A DNA stretch of 64,000 nt. It comes from Dugong dugon. Lineage: Eukaryota; Chordata; Mammalia; Sirenia; Dugongidae. The number at the start of each line of letters is the position of its first letter. Within the stretch, counting starts at the first letter, position 1. A program made the position numbers and the translations under genes. Of the stretch, positions 35,447-46,239 are shown piece by piece. The notes beneath the pieces were generated by a model. The model was not told where the DNA came from and ran no database searches. It saw only the letters and a list, made by a program, of their open reading frames with translations. The stretch is from positions 71,532,919-71,596,918 of the forward strand of contig CM057464.1 in the NCBI GenBank assembly GCA_030035585.1, read 5' to 3'.

Positions 35447-35823
35447 AAGGAGCTCTAGTGGCATAGTGGTTTAGCACTTAGCTGCTAACCAAAAGGTCAG
35501 AGGTTTGAACTCAAAACATTTTTAACTATTAATGTCCCACTCAGCAGTTTTTAAAATTCTGCTTTGAATTTTCTGTTGATACATTAATGAAAGCATGCTG
35601 AATCACTGAATGTTACTAATTTTTTACTTGGCCGAATATATTTTTTGTTACATCCCTAATATTCAGCGGTGTGCTAGAAGTAGCCACTCTGGGAGAGAGA
35701 TGTGGCAGTTGGCTTCCATAAAGATTACAGCCTTTGAGAAACCCTGTGGAGCAGCTCTACTCTGCACCATAGGATCGCTGTGAGTTGAAATCAACTCGAA
35801 GGCAATGGGTTTAGTTTTGGTAT
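35447..35823 (+). mobile_element. AfroSINE with 169-bp internal insert, 9-bp target duplication
   Basis: The SINE head is at 35447-35512 and its body and tail at 35682-35823. Between them, 35513-35681 is not SINE. Perfect gctctactg flanks at 35438-35446 and 35824-35832 bracket the whole, so the two halves belong to one insertion. The first 43 bp around the insert start match 36436-36478 at 39 positions. Confidence 0.85.
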
Positions 35824-35944
35824 GCTCTACTGGCACCCCATGTTACAGTAAACATAAAAAGGATATGCTTATTTTAGAACGTTTGGAAGTTAAAGTATTT
35901 GTTGTGTTGTCTTAAAGTAGAAAGCAAAGAGCAACCAAGAACAT

Positions 35945-36137
35945 GGAAGAATCCATGTTCCCTTTCTACTACTTACAAGTGGAGTGATCTTGGGCAAATT
36001 AATTTCAGAAAGCCTCAGTCTCCTTGCTTTCAAATGGGGATAACGATAACACTTATGTAATCAAATGAGATGGTTCATGTAGAGTGCTTAGCATGGAGAC
36101 GGGAAAAAAGTGCTGAATAAACGTTGGCTGTAATTAT
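35945..36137 (+). repeat. MIR element
   Basis: MIR core: ctacttacaagtggagtgat, cttgggcaaattaatttcag, atcaaatgagatggttcatg and gctgaataaacgttggctg. Confidence 0.8.
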
Positions 36138-36289
36138 ACGTATTCTACTTTTTTTCCCTATGCCTTAAAAAGCATATACTTGTAATCTTGCATTTCAACA
36201 TTATAGCAATTATTTTCTTCATGAATCTAATTCAAGTTTTAGAGTAATATTTATATAAATGTGCTTTATTTCTATATTAGTTACTGAGT

Positions 36290-36480
36290 TTATTTTCACT
36301 ATTCTAATACTGCAGTGAACATCTTCACACATAAAGCTTTTTTTCCTGTATAATTTAGTAATTTCCTTGGGGGAGATTCTCAGAAATTGGCCAATTAGGT
36401 CAAAGGGTCTTAATATATACTGCAAAATTCCTTTCCAAAACATTTTTACCTATTAATGTCCCACCCAGCACTTCTTAACT
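36290..36480 (-). mobile_element. Old L1 3'-region fragment
   Basis: Antisense L1 pattern: actgcagtgaacatcttcac, ttccttgggggagattctca, ttaggtcaaagggtcttaat and ttcctttccaaaacatt. Confidence 0.6.
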
Positions 36481-37690
36481 AATTCACTCTCATATGAAAC
36501 ACCCTATGGGTATGTTAAAAATATAAATCATACAGAAATCTCAAGAGCTGAAAAAGATGAGCATTGAATATATACAGTAAAAATTTATGTAAATAAGTTG
36601 GTTCTAACACTCACAACAGAAAAAATAATAAATTGTGTCCTCTGCTTTCTAAAGGAGTAATCTGTGAATATCAGCTCATATTTGTTAATTGGTCATTCAT
36701 GTAAAGAGTCAGTCTTTCTCCCAAGTTATTAGTAAATGGGATTGTCTGCATTCCACAAAAATTCTTCCTCAAATCAAGGAGCTAAATCTAGTTTCTATTT
36801 ATTCAAACCTCTTAGAAGCATTAGGTCTTACATAAATAATAGTGATCCATAAGAACAAAAACAGATTTTAAAAAGCACAGTTCAAGCATTCTATTTTGTC
36901 TAGGGACATGGGCTGTTTTTATAAAAACTGAATCTACAAGTCCAATCACAAAGGAGCCCTGTAAAACAGGAGTAAATTCAGTTACAGTGAAAGAAGCTCA
37001 TAAAACTCTTAAAAAATCTGAATGTTTTATGTATTCAAGAGCTTTAGGTAAGAAGACACTTCCAGCTGGCCTTTTAACTGTGTACATAACATTCTGCAGA
37101 AGACAGGCCATTTCTGCTAATTAGTAGCTGAGTCGGCCAAATTCGTTTTATGTCATTAGTATTATTGTCAATAAAGCAGCATAAAGCAGCTTGATTTTTC
37201 CAATCCCATGTGGAGGCACTGACTGAGCGGTCAGAAAAATATTTTGACTTACAGAGAAACTGTATATGGATTTTATAGGACACAAATGAGAAAACCCAAG
37301 AGTCCTCTTGCCTGAATGTTTTGGCTCAGTTACCAGACTCAGGAATAAATAAATGACATACAACCCAGCAGCATTCATTTAGAGTCAATCAACTCCTACC
37401 TGGGTCATAAAACTCCTCATGATGACAAGTGACCCATTATCTAAGAATTAAGTCACACTGAAAGGAAAACTAGATCAGCAAAATACCTGGTAAGCAATGA
37501 GATAAGCTAGCTAAGGTTTAATAGGATGAAATGGCATTATCTCTGGCCTAATTTATCCCAGCATCAAACAAATCTTGCATCATTATAGATTGTAACAACT
37601 CACTAATGAGTTAAGAGGATTTCATTACGAAACCGTAATATTCTTCCTTCAGAGAATCCCTGGCTTCAGGATATTAACATCATTAAAAAT
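36481..37690. other. Intron 1, nothing recognised
   Basis: AT-rich, with no repeat family or exon identified. Confidence 0.5.
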
Positions 37691-37719
37691 AGAAAACACA
37701 ACAACAACAATAATCATAA

Positions 37720-37900
37720 CAGCAGCTAACACTGAACACTGTGCTAACATCATACCATGCACTTCTCAGGTATTAACCACTCAATAACCCTGTAAGGGGT
37801 TATCACTCCCATTTTACAGAGGAAGAAATGGAGGTTCCTACACCAGAAGTTATTACAATTGGTGGAAATGGGATTCAAATCCTGGCTAGCTGGCTCCAAA
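37720..37900 (+). repeat. Old L2/MIR-class fragment
   Basis: Phrases ctcaggtattaaccactcaa, tcactcccattttacagagg and gggattcaaatcctggctag. Confidence 0.65.
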
Positions 37901-37959
37901 CCTGAGCTCTTTTCATTATTTCTCATGGTTTGAAACTGGACTAAGTGTAACTTCATCTA

Positions 37960-38500
37960 TTAGGAAAACAAAAAAGTGCATCAAAAACTGGCAACTTACA
38001 AATACTTGTAACACACTACTGGGTCTTAAGTAGTACTAATCTAAGGTTTCCTGAAAAACAATTTATGCCCAAGACAACCTAACACCTAAAACAATGATAT
38101 ACACATTAGAATGTCAGTGAGCCAACTGGTTACAATGCTTATACGATACAGAGCTGATTTTTCTTACACGTTCAAATGAATCATCAGATAGATTTTGGTG
38201 TCCTGTAGACAGTCTAACTAAGGTCATTTTAATTCTCAAGTAGCAAGCCTACACAGAAATGACATCAAAGCAAATACAGTGATATTGTGATTTCAGTGAA
38301 GCTATGACTGAAATAATCTCATATGGAAATTTCTAGTTCGAGCTATATTTCTGGAGGTATAACATGGCATGGAATGAGAAATGTGTCTACCATGTTCAGC
38401 ACTGGTCAGTTTTTAGGGCCAGGACAAGTAACAAGCTTCTCCATATCCCTTTGAAATATGAAGCATATAATAAAACCAGTTATATAACTTTGTCTACATC
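37960..38500. other. Intron 1, nothing recognised
   Basis: No element identified. Confidence 0.5.
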
Positions 38501-38730
38501 AGTACAGAGATAAGAGAGGAAGATTCACAACATATTAAGTGAAAAAAAGCAGGCAGTAATTTCAGGATGAAATTTTATTGTCCATTATTTTATGTTTGTT
38601 TCCAAAGCAAGGTATCTACTGGTTATCTCTGGCTGGGAGTGAAGAGAGGTTCGTTTTTTCTTTCCCTTTAATTACATTTTAATTTTTTTCTAAAACATAT
38701 TGATGTTATTTACAGATACAGAGCTAAAAG
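38500..38730 (+). mobile_element. Possible old L1 fragment
   Basis: The order attcacaacatattaagtga, tggttatctctggctgggag and aatttttttctaaaacata resembles an L1M 3' region. Weak. Confidence 0.4.
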
Positions 38731-39509
38731 AATTGCTTAAAAGGAAAAAATGATTATAGGCCCATTAGGCCGTGGCGATGAGGATGGGATAACTACATAG
38801 TCTTAAACAGAGACAGAGCTGAGGAATAAGCTAGCACAAAAAAAATCAAATTTTTCAACATCCAAAAAGGATTAAAAAGAAGGGTGAGCTGGCGGCTTGA
38901 CACACAGAGGAACTTTCAGAGAGCTATGCCAACACTAGGAAAGACCTGTGGGGATACTGCAAAAATGAGCAGCTCATCTCCAATTGCTGGGAGCACAGAT
39001 TAACCTGAGGCCAAGGACTTTTTTTTTGGGCACTGATAACCCTGTTTTACAGAGACTGAAAAAAAGACAGAAACTGTGTCAAAGGTCACCTAGTCTCCTT
39101 GACTAGGCCCAACACTCCAGGTTTACTCTCTCATGTGAATATCCTATTGCTAATTTCTTCCAGGAAGTTTGGTTCACAACTTCCCCCTCAATAATGCCAT
39201 TTGTGTTTGCACCATCATCTCAGACCATCTTCTTTCACATGATTTCAGGTGTCTGGCTGTCTTCTCACGTGTTTAGAAAAGTCCCATATACCCAAAGACA
39301 GAAAAACCTACGGGAAAAATACAGCAAAGTAGAATCATTTGGGCATTATTCTTCAATCTAAAACACAACCTCTAGGCTAAGATACCTACTGCTGTATTAT
39401 AAATCACAATACTTAAATCCAAATGCCATTTTTAAAAAAGTGCCCATATCTTACCTCTTTTGAGAAATTGAGGATTATGAACCATCTGCAGATATTTATG
39501 CATCCCTAC
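38731..39509. other. Intron 1, nothing recognised
   Basis: A phrase at 39209-39242 (ccatcatctcagaccatctt, ctttcacatga) recurs almost exactly at 40613-40642. Confidence 0.5.
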
Positions 39510-39518
39510 TAGGTACAA

Positions 39519-39671
39519 GGAGCGCTGGTGGCACAGTGGTTGAACGTTCAGCTGCTAACTAAAAAGTTCGAACCCACCAACTACTCTTTGGAAACCCTAT
39601 GGGGCAGTTCTAATCTGTTCTATAGGGTCACTATGAGTCCGAACTGACTTGAAGGCAACGGGTTTTTTGAT
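39519..39671 (+). mobile_element. AfroSINE, with perfect 9-bp target duplication
   Basis: Head ggagcgctggtggcacagtg, tail actatgagtccgaactgact. Flanks taggtacaa at 39510-39518 and 39672-39680. A few bases are missing at the B-box region. Confidence 0.93.
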
Positions 39672-39779
39672 TAGGTACAAATAGTCTTCTGGATGGCGCT
39701 GGCTTTGAAGAGTTTATAAATGTCTAATATAACTAGAATCACATGTACATGGAAGTTAACAGTGTTATAATACCACCCG

Positions 39780-40060
39780 ATAAAAGACATGAAGAGCCAA
39801 AGGGGTGAGGGCTGTCATGAGGAAGGAGAGATTGGGGGAACTGGGATATCAGGAGGAACTTCACAAGAGGAATGGGGCTTAAATTGATATTTAAAAGATC
39901 GGAAGATTATGGGTAGGCCAAGGAATGGGTGAAGGGCATTCCAACAGAAGGAAACTGTTACCCAAGGAGTAGAGGGTGGAAACGAAAGCAGCTTCTGGGC
40001 CTGAGTGGGCTGCCATATTCTAGAAGAACTTTGACACTGGGTAGGCCTGTTTAAAATTCG
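39780..40060 (+). repeat. Possible old mammal-wide repeat
   Basis: Phrases gggtgaagggcattccaaca and ggaggaacttcacaagagga recall an old repeat. Weak. Confidence 0.35.
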
Positions 40061-40689
40061 ACCTCAACTTTACTAAGTAGCCACGCTAGCTTCTAAAGAA
40101 CTCAATCATTCTTTTACGTCTTTAAAACCTCTGTGGTAGCCTGAACTGGCCTAGGGACCAAGTTTGGTTTCAAGAAGTTTTGAAGAAGTAAAAACCTGGA
40201 CACTTAACCTTCACATAAGAAGTCTGCACTCTGTGGACTTTTTTAGTTGATCAGCATGTGTTAAGACTGACTCACCAGAAAACCAAGTCAGCAATGATTT
40301 AAGGCACATTAAAATGTGTGGACGCTTCATAAATATTTGTTAAATGAATTAATTCTGAGCAGGAGATCAAGGAAGTCTTCACACAGTGGCACCTGGCCAG
40401 GTTATTAAGGAATTTACGAGGCAGAAGGCCTAGGAGGCATAAAGCTGATGAGTATTTCAAGCTGAAAGCACAGCATGAACAGAGATCTGGAGGCATGAAG
40501 GATACCTACCTTAAGTGGAAGGGGTAGGGCACCAGAGTAATTCAGTTATCTCTTAGCCTGTTGATGCTATCTTCCTAGTACCTTTCAAATGTCCACCTGT
40601 TTCCAGCTGCACCATCATCTCAGACCATCTTCTTTCACATGACTCCCTGCTGGCTTTCAGGTTGTCTGTCCTTATTCCCTTCTATCTCT

Positions 40690-41200
40690 ACACTGCAACA
40701 GTGTTCTTTTTAAACACCAAATCGGATCATGTCACTACTCCTGCCTGAAGCCTTTCATTTGAGTCCTTTGCTCTTGGGACATCATCCTTCACTTGGCTTA
40801 GAGTGGCCCTCATATGCTGCCCACACCTGCCTCCTTAGCCCTTCCCTCCTGCTTCATTGCACACCATCCACACCTGACCTCCTCGGGTGGCCCTTTACTC
40901 AGCTTCCCTTACTCTCACCTCTCCTTTCCATTTACCTCCTATTTATGCTGTAAGCCTCATCTGAAAGATCACTTGCCCCATAGAAATCTTTCCTGACTCT
41001 CCCCTAAAATCCCAAACTGGGTTGGGTCCCTCTGTTTAAATCACACTCCCCATGTCAGAACTTTCATCCCAAAATAAATATGAATTATTTAACATCTGGT
41101 TAATGTCTAATTCTTTTAGGGTAGGGGCTATGCCTGTCTGGTTTACCTTGTACCATTAGGCTCAGTGCCTGGCCCCTGGGGAATGTCCACTACATAACCT
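40690..41200 (+). mobile_element. L2 LINE 3' region
   Basis: Follows the L2 3' order: aaatcggatcatgtcactac, tcctgcctgaagcctttcat, gaaatctttcctgactctcc, ttagggtaggggctatgcct and ctcagtgcctggcccc. Confidence 0.8.
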
Positions 41201-42002
41201 GGAATGAACGGCGTGCTGGGCTTTGCAGCAGGAAAGCAGGCTGGGGACAAGATGGAAGCCAGTAAGTCCTCCAACCTTTATTCTGTAGTCAGCTGTGAGG
41301 GAGCACAGAAGTCAGCTATGCTCGTGACATTGCTGTGGGCACTGACTATCAGCATCACTGCTCCAGGTACCAACAAGAATGGTTGATCAACTTTCCAGCA
41401 AACTTAACGTCTGCTTTCCACCACCTGGCTTCCAACTGAGTGAGAAACTCTTGGACCAGGGGCACAGCAACATTACCCAGTAGGGCAAGATTATAATGGT
41501 TTCCACCTCACCACCTCAGAAACTTGTTCTGTCTGCCCATTCACTGCAGCAAGCAGTTATGAGTGACCCTGATCTATGAACAGAAGAATTTACACCACTC
41601 TAGATGAGCTCATGTTTCCACATGTATTCTCAGAGTTTGAACCCCAAATGTACCCAATTTTGAAACAGGACATTCTCCTCTCTTAATGTCAAATTCCTAA
41701 CCACCCATTCCTCCCTCTTCATGCCCTCACTGGCATCATTGTGCTTCTGGCGATTCCATGCCCAAGTCCAGACCTTTGATCCTCCTCTGCTCCAGCTCTG
41801 GCTCTGGCTCCTCCAGGTGCATTTCCATGTTCAGGCTCAACCTCGCAGTCAGTCATTCCAACAATACTCTTGACATCACACCCAGTCCAGCAAAGCTTTA
41901 ATCCCAGATAAATTCAACTGGCTGAACCTACAGTGTTGGGGAGATTCAGGCTGTCAACGTGAATTTAAAATTCCCTCCTGAAAATGTTGTCTTTTTACAT
42001 GC
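41200..42002. other. Intron 1, nothing clear
   Basis: Possibly more diverged L2-like sequence near 41640-41870, but I cannot assign it. Confidence 0.4.
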
Positions 42003-42475
42003 TATAATGTCGATGAACCTTGAAAACATTATGCTAAGTTAAAGAGGCCAGACACAAAAGGTCACGTAACGTATGATTCCATTTAGATGTCTGGTGGCAT
42101 AGTGGTTAAGAGCTACAGCCGCTAACCAAAAAGCTCGGCAGTTCGAATCCACCAGGCACTCTGGAAAACCCTATAGAGCAGTTCTGCTTTGTCCTATAGA
42201 GTCACTATGAGTCGGAATTGACTCAAGGGCAATGGGTTTTGTTTTGTTTTATATCCTGAATAGGTAAATCTACAGAGACAGAAAGCAGATTGGTGGTTGC
42301 CAGGGGTGGCTGGGGGAGGGAGAGAATGTGCAGTGACACACTTTGGGGGTGATAAAAATGTTTTGGAACTAGATAGTGGTGATGGTTGCACAACACTGTG
42401 AATGTACTAAATGCCAATGAATACAGACTTTAAAATGGTTGATTTTATTATGTGAATTTCACCTGAATTAAAAAA
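42003..42475 (+). mobile_element. L1 3' end split by an AfroSINE
   Basis: Left part gatgaaccttgaaaacatta, tgctaagttaaagaggccag and tatgattccatttagatg. Right part aatctacagagacagaaagc, gtgatggttgcacaacactg and tgaatttcacctgaattaaa. The two halves are contiguous in L1 order once 42091-42250 is removed. Confidence 0.88.
42091..42250 (+). mobile_element. AfroSINE inside an L1 3' end
   Basis: Head ctggtggcatagtggttaag (first bases missing), B-box-like ggcagttcgaatccaccagg, tail tatgagtcggaattgactca. No clear target duplication. Confidence 0.92.
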
Positions 42476-42811
42476 AGAAAATTCAAACACATACACAAAA
42501 AAAATCACGCTTATTCCTCACAATTCATAAAGCGTGTCTTTCTACCCCTCTGCTTGCACTCTCGATTCCCATCTCTCTCAAGAATTATTCCTTTCCAAAC
42601 TCCCCCTTTTACTTTCAATTTCCTCTTTCCCTGGAATCTTTTTCTTCTTCCAAAGCTCTCCAGTCTCCTCAACCTAAAAATCCTTCCCTTAACCACGTTT
42701 TCCCCTCAAATCTCATCTAGAACCATCTCAAGATCTCATTAAAAAACAGCCAATATCAATAGCCTCTACTTTTTCACCTCCCATCATCCCTCTAATTCAT
42801 TCTCCAGCAAT
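42476..42811. other. CT-rich intronic tract
   Basis: A pyrimidine-rich stretch (42535-42700) giving purine-rich chance frames on the minus strand; no gene. Confidence 0.45.
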
Positions 42812-43351
42812 AAAGTGGACTACAGATACAGATTTCATTTTACTTGGGTCCAGAATCAACACCCATGGAAGCAGCAGTCAAGAAATCAAAGGACTTATTG
42901 CAATGGGCAAATTTGCTGCAAGACCTCTTTAAAGTTTCAAAAAGCAAAGATACCACTTTGAGAACTAAGAGGTGCCTGACCCAAGCCACGGTATTTTCAA
43001 TCACCACATATGCATGCGAAAGCTGGACAATAAATGAGGAAGATCAAACGAGAATTGATGCATTTGAATTATGGTGTTGGCAAAGAATATTGAATGAACA
43101 AGTCTGTCTTGGAAGAAGTACAGCCAGAATGTTCCTTAGAATCAAGTATGGCAAGACTTCATCTCACGTACTTTGGACACATTATCCGGAAGGACCAGTC
43201 CTTGGAGGACACAATGTTTGGTAAGGTAGAGGGCCAGCGAAAAAGAGGAAGCTCCTCGACAAGACAGATTGACACAGTGGCTGCAACAACAGGCAGTGTT
43301 TCTTTCTGTTGTACACAGGGTCAGAACTGACTCAACGGCACCTAACAACAT
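42812..43351 (+). mobile_element. RTE LINE 3' end with reverse-transcriptase C-terminal remnant
   Basis: A broken frame at 42844-43224 encodes the RTE-type C-terminal region of a LINE polymerase: YACESWTIN and RIDAFELWCWQRILN are visible, the latter followed by a deletion and a frame change. The DNA continues with agaggaagctcctcgacaag, a ttgacacagtggctgcaaca stretch and the tail aactgactcaacggcaccta. There is no endonuclease domain, so it is a 5'-truncated dead copy. Its family is the likely source of the AfroSINE tail. Confidence 0.88.
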
Positions 43352-43512
43352 AGACACAGAAACCTACCTGCTACAACACATCCAAAATTGAGAGATAAAA
43401 TACAAAAAAACACTCTTGTAAAAATGAATAGATGAGCCAGGAAGAAACTGAAGTCAGAAATGAGACAGGAATGAACTATAAAACTAAAAGCTGCCAGATA
43501 CTCTTTGGAATG

Positions 43513-43667
43513 CCACTGTCCAGTAAGACAGACACTAGACACATGTGGCTATTTAAATTTAATTAAAAGTAAAATAAAAGTAAAAATTCAATTCTCAGTC
43601 ACACTAGTCACATTTCAAATGCTCAATAATCACATGTGGCTAGTGACTCGTATACTGGATCATGCAA
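43513..43667. mobile_element. Palindromic hAT-like MITE
   Basis: Left end tccagtaagacagacactag then acacatgtggctatt. The right end, read in reverse, is tccagtatacgagtcactag then ccacatgtgattatt. Inverted ends of about 36 bp with a short AT-rich centre. Confidence 0.65.
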
Positions 43668-44526
43668 AATATATTCCAGGTAAAATCTCAGTATCTAGAA
43701 AGAGAGCAGCTCAATGTATACTGACTGGTACCTGATTCAGGTTTATAACTTTATAACCTGAAGTTACAAATATCTTGGAAGAATTCTCTAGAGTAAAATA
43801 AAGAAGAGGCTAATACTGTATTTACTAGTCGCCAAAGTAGACCTCAACATGATCAGGCATTATATAAAAAAGGCCAGAAGACCCTTTTTGGAACACATGG
43901 AATGAAAGCTCAAATGGTTAAATTAAATCCAGGTGGAGCCGTGAGACATCTATGAAGCAAAGTTTTATTAAAACAAAAGCACTGTTCAAAATCAACAGTG
44001 ATAAAAGGTCAAGTGGTATCTATGAAACAAGCATGAACAAAAAATAAATTTGTCCTCTTTAAAACTATTCCAAAAGTCAGTCAAGCTAAAAATACAAAAA
44101 AATACTATAGTGTATAGGTAGCAAAGAGAGAAAGGGATGTTGAAAAAATAAAATGAACATCTAAAAAGCTATTTATACCACACTGAGACCTAACCTCTTC
44201 GTTTATTTCTGCTTTGGGTTTTCATTCTAAAAATTGACCACTACAGTCCTCCAGCAAAGCACCCACCCAAGCAACCAGTGATGAATTTATTTTTACATAT
44301 TGTTCTACGTAAGCAGGGTACTCTAAAGGTACATTAGTTTGATAAAATGACCTAAAATCAGTCCAATGGACAAAGTTCAAAGGTGAAGCTGACATAAGCT
44401 ATCTTATGGCATAAATCACATAGTAGGAAATAAGAGGCAATAGCTGCTGAAACTTAAAGCCAGTGTTTTAGAAACTAAGTAAAAGGGTGGTCTTTATTTA
44501 AAAACACAATAAATAAGACCTATCAG
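43668..44526. other. Intron 1, nothing recognised
   Basis: AT-rich, no element identified. Confidence 0.5.
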
Positions 44527-44528
44527 AA

Positions 44529-45551
44529 CTGTGGTTCTCAAAGCGTAGTCCAGAGAAACCTGGGTGTTCCCTGGGATCCTTTCAGGGTTCTGCAAGTCAA
44601 AATTATTCTCATAATACTAGCAAGAGATTGACTGACTTTTTCATCCTCATCAGTATACAATGAAGTTTTCCACAGGCTACATGATGTACAATATCTCAAC
44701 AGACTGAACGCGGAAGCAGATAGGAGGATCCAGCTGATTTAGAAAATAATATTGGAATCATTATTCCCTATCCTTGAGCATGGAGAAATATGACCCAGCT
44801 GGAACGGGGCCCACAAGGACTCAAAAGGACACATCAACTGGATCCTTAGATAAAGACAATAGATGGGACAATCTTAGAAATTATCTTTTCGGGAAGAAAA
44901 CTATCTTTTAGGGAACTTTTCACATAAAACCAATCAAACAGAACACAAAAGACTTTGCACTTTTGTCTTTTTCTATTAGCATTTAGTGAAGGAGATTTGT
45001 TGGACCAATGAAGACCCTCCTGACTGTTGCGTTACTGAAACTTGTACCAATTCAAAATGTAAGATCACAATTTCTACCCATTTTGTGATGTTAATACATA
45101 CTAATGTTTCTGTAACCTTCCTCGGATTCAGGCAGACATTTTAGCTCTGGCAGCATGCCTGTCTGCTTCCCACTTTTGCCCCTTTGAATATATGCCAAAT
45201 AAAACTTTCTTTTTGCTTTACTAAACTTCATGATGTTTTTCCCCTACAACACAACTATCCTCTATTAAGCCAAACAGTTAAGAAATTGGCAAAAAAAGTA
45301 AAAAACAAAGCCTGTCTTCACTAAATTTGTTTTGGAAAATATATTTTTCAGGAAAAAATATTTATATTATCATGTACTGGGCTAATTGTTATTTCAAAAT
45401 GTATTACAATTTTTACATAAAATAATTTAAAATTAATTTCTATTAGGACAATCACCAATAGATTATAATCAACATAAACAAAAGCTCTTCGGAGGTTTCA
45501 ATAATTTTTAAGAGTGCAGATCCTGAGACCAAAACGTTTGAGAGCCACTGT
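44529..45551 (+). mobile_element. hAT-Charlie-like DNA element, interrupted
   Basis: Left end tgtggttctcaaagcgtagt and right end accaaaacgtttgagagcca then ctg are inverted counterparts. Inner phrases gatcctttcagggttctgca, ccacaggctacatgatgta and aaaagctcttcggaggtttc fit a Charlie-type non-autonomous element. About 500 bp in the middle belong to another insertion. Confidence 0.7.
44745..45250 (+). mobile_element. Probable LTR insertion inside the Charlie-like element
   Basis: Sequence between the two Charlie parts does not belong to the host element. Its right half has gcctgtctgcttcccacttt, ccaaataaaactttcttttt and tgctttactaaa, an LTR-style polyadenylation region. No clear 5-bp duplication was found, so boundaries are approximate. 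Confidence 0.5.
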
Positions 45552-45843
45552 ATTACAAAATGTGTACGGAATTATTTTTTCTCTTTAAGGTTTTATTTCT
45601 ATAGACATTGTAAATTTAACTTTCCAACTTAAAGGTAAATTTTCCAAATAATACCTCAAGAATGTGCCCTTATACTTCACTTTAAGAGTTAAATTTACTT
45701 TTTAGTGCAGAGTTTAAAAAACCAAAAATGCAAATACTTAGTTTGTTAAAACATAATCATTTTGAAAACCAGTTAGCAATAATGAATAATTTATAAATAA
45801 TAAATATAATTAGAAGCACTCTGTGAAATAAGGTCTTACCGGT

Positions 45844-46239
45844 TATCTTGGTTATCTAGAACTTCTGTAACAGACATACCACAAGTGGATGACTTTAAGG
45901 AACAGAAATTCATTAAAGAAGTCCTAAACTGGGTCACGGCTCTAGGGGAAGGCTCTCTCTGTCCTCTCTGGGGAAAAATTCCTGTCTCTTTCAGCTTCTC
46001 TTCCTGGATTCCTTGGTGATCTCCACAGGCATCCATCTCTCCCCATTCGTGCTGTTGTTGCTTCTGTGCCTAGTCTGCTCTTTTTCTATCTCCAAAGTAA
46101 CTGCCTTAAGACACACCCTACACTGATATGACCTCATCAACATAACAAAACCTTATTCCCAAATGGTATCACATCTACTGGTATAGAGGTTAGGGTATGC
46201 AACACATATTTTTTGGGGGGCACAATTCAATCCATAACA
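45844..46239 (-). mobile_element. Solo LTR (family of 20832-21339), internally deleted
   Basis: Begins tatcttggttatctagaact, shares ataccacaagtggatgactt and ends tcaatccataaca. About 110 bp shorter than 20832-21339. Flanking 5-bp words (ccggt and ctggc) match at only three positions. Confidence 0.75.

Noticed and set aside
42844..43330. Possible new gene with an RIDAFELWCW motif
   Set aside because: It is the C-terminal part of an RTE-type LINE polymerase in a truncated, frame-broken copy.
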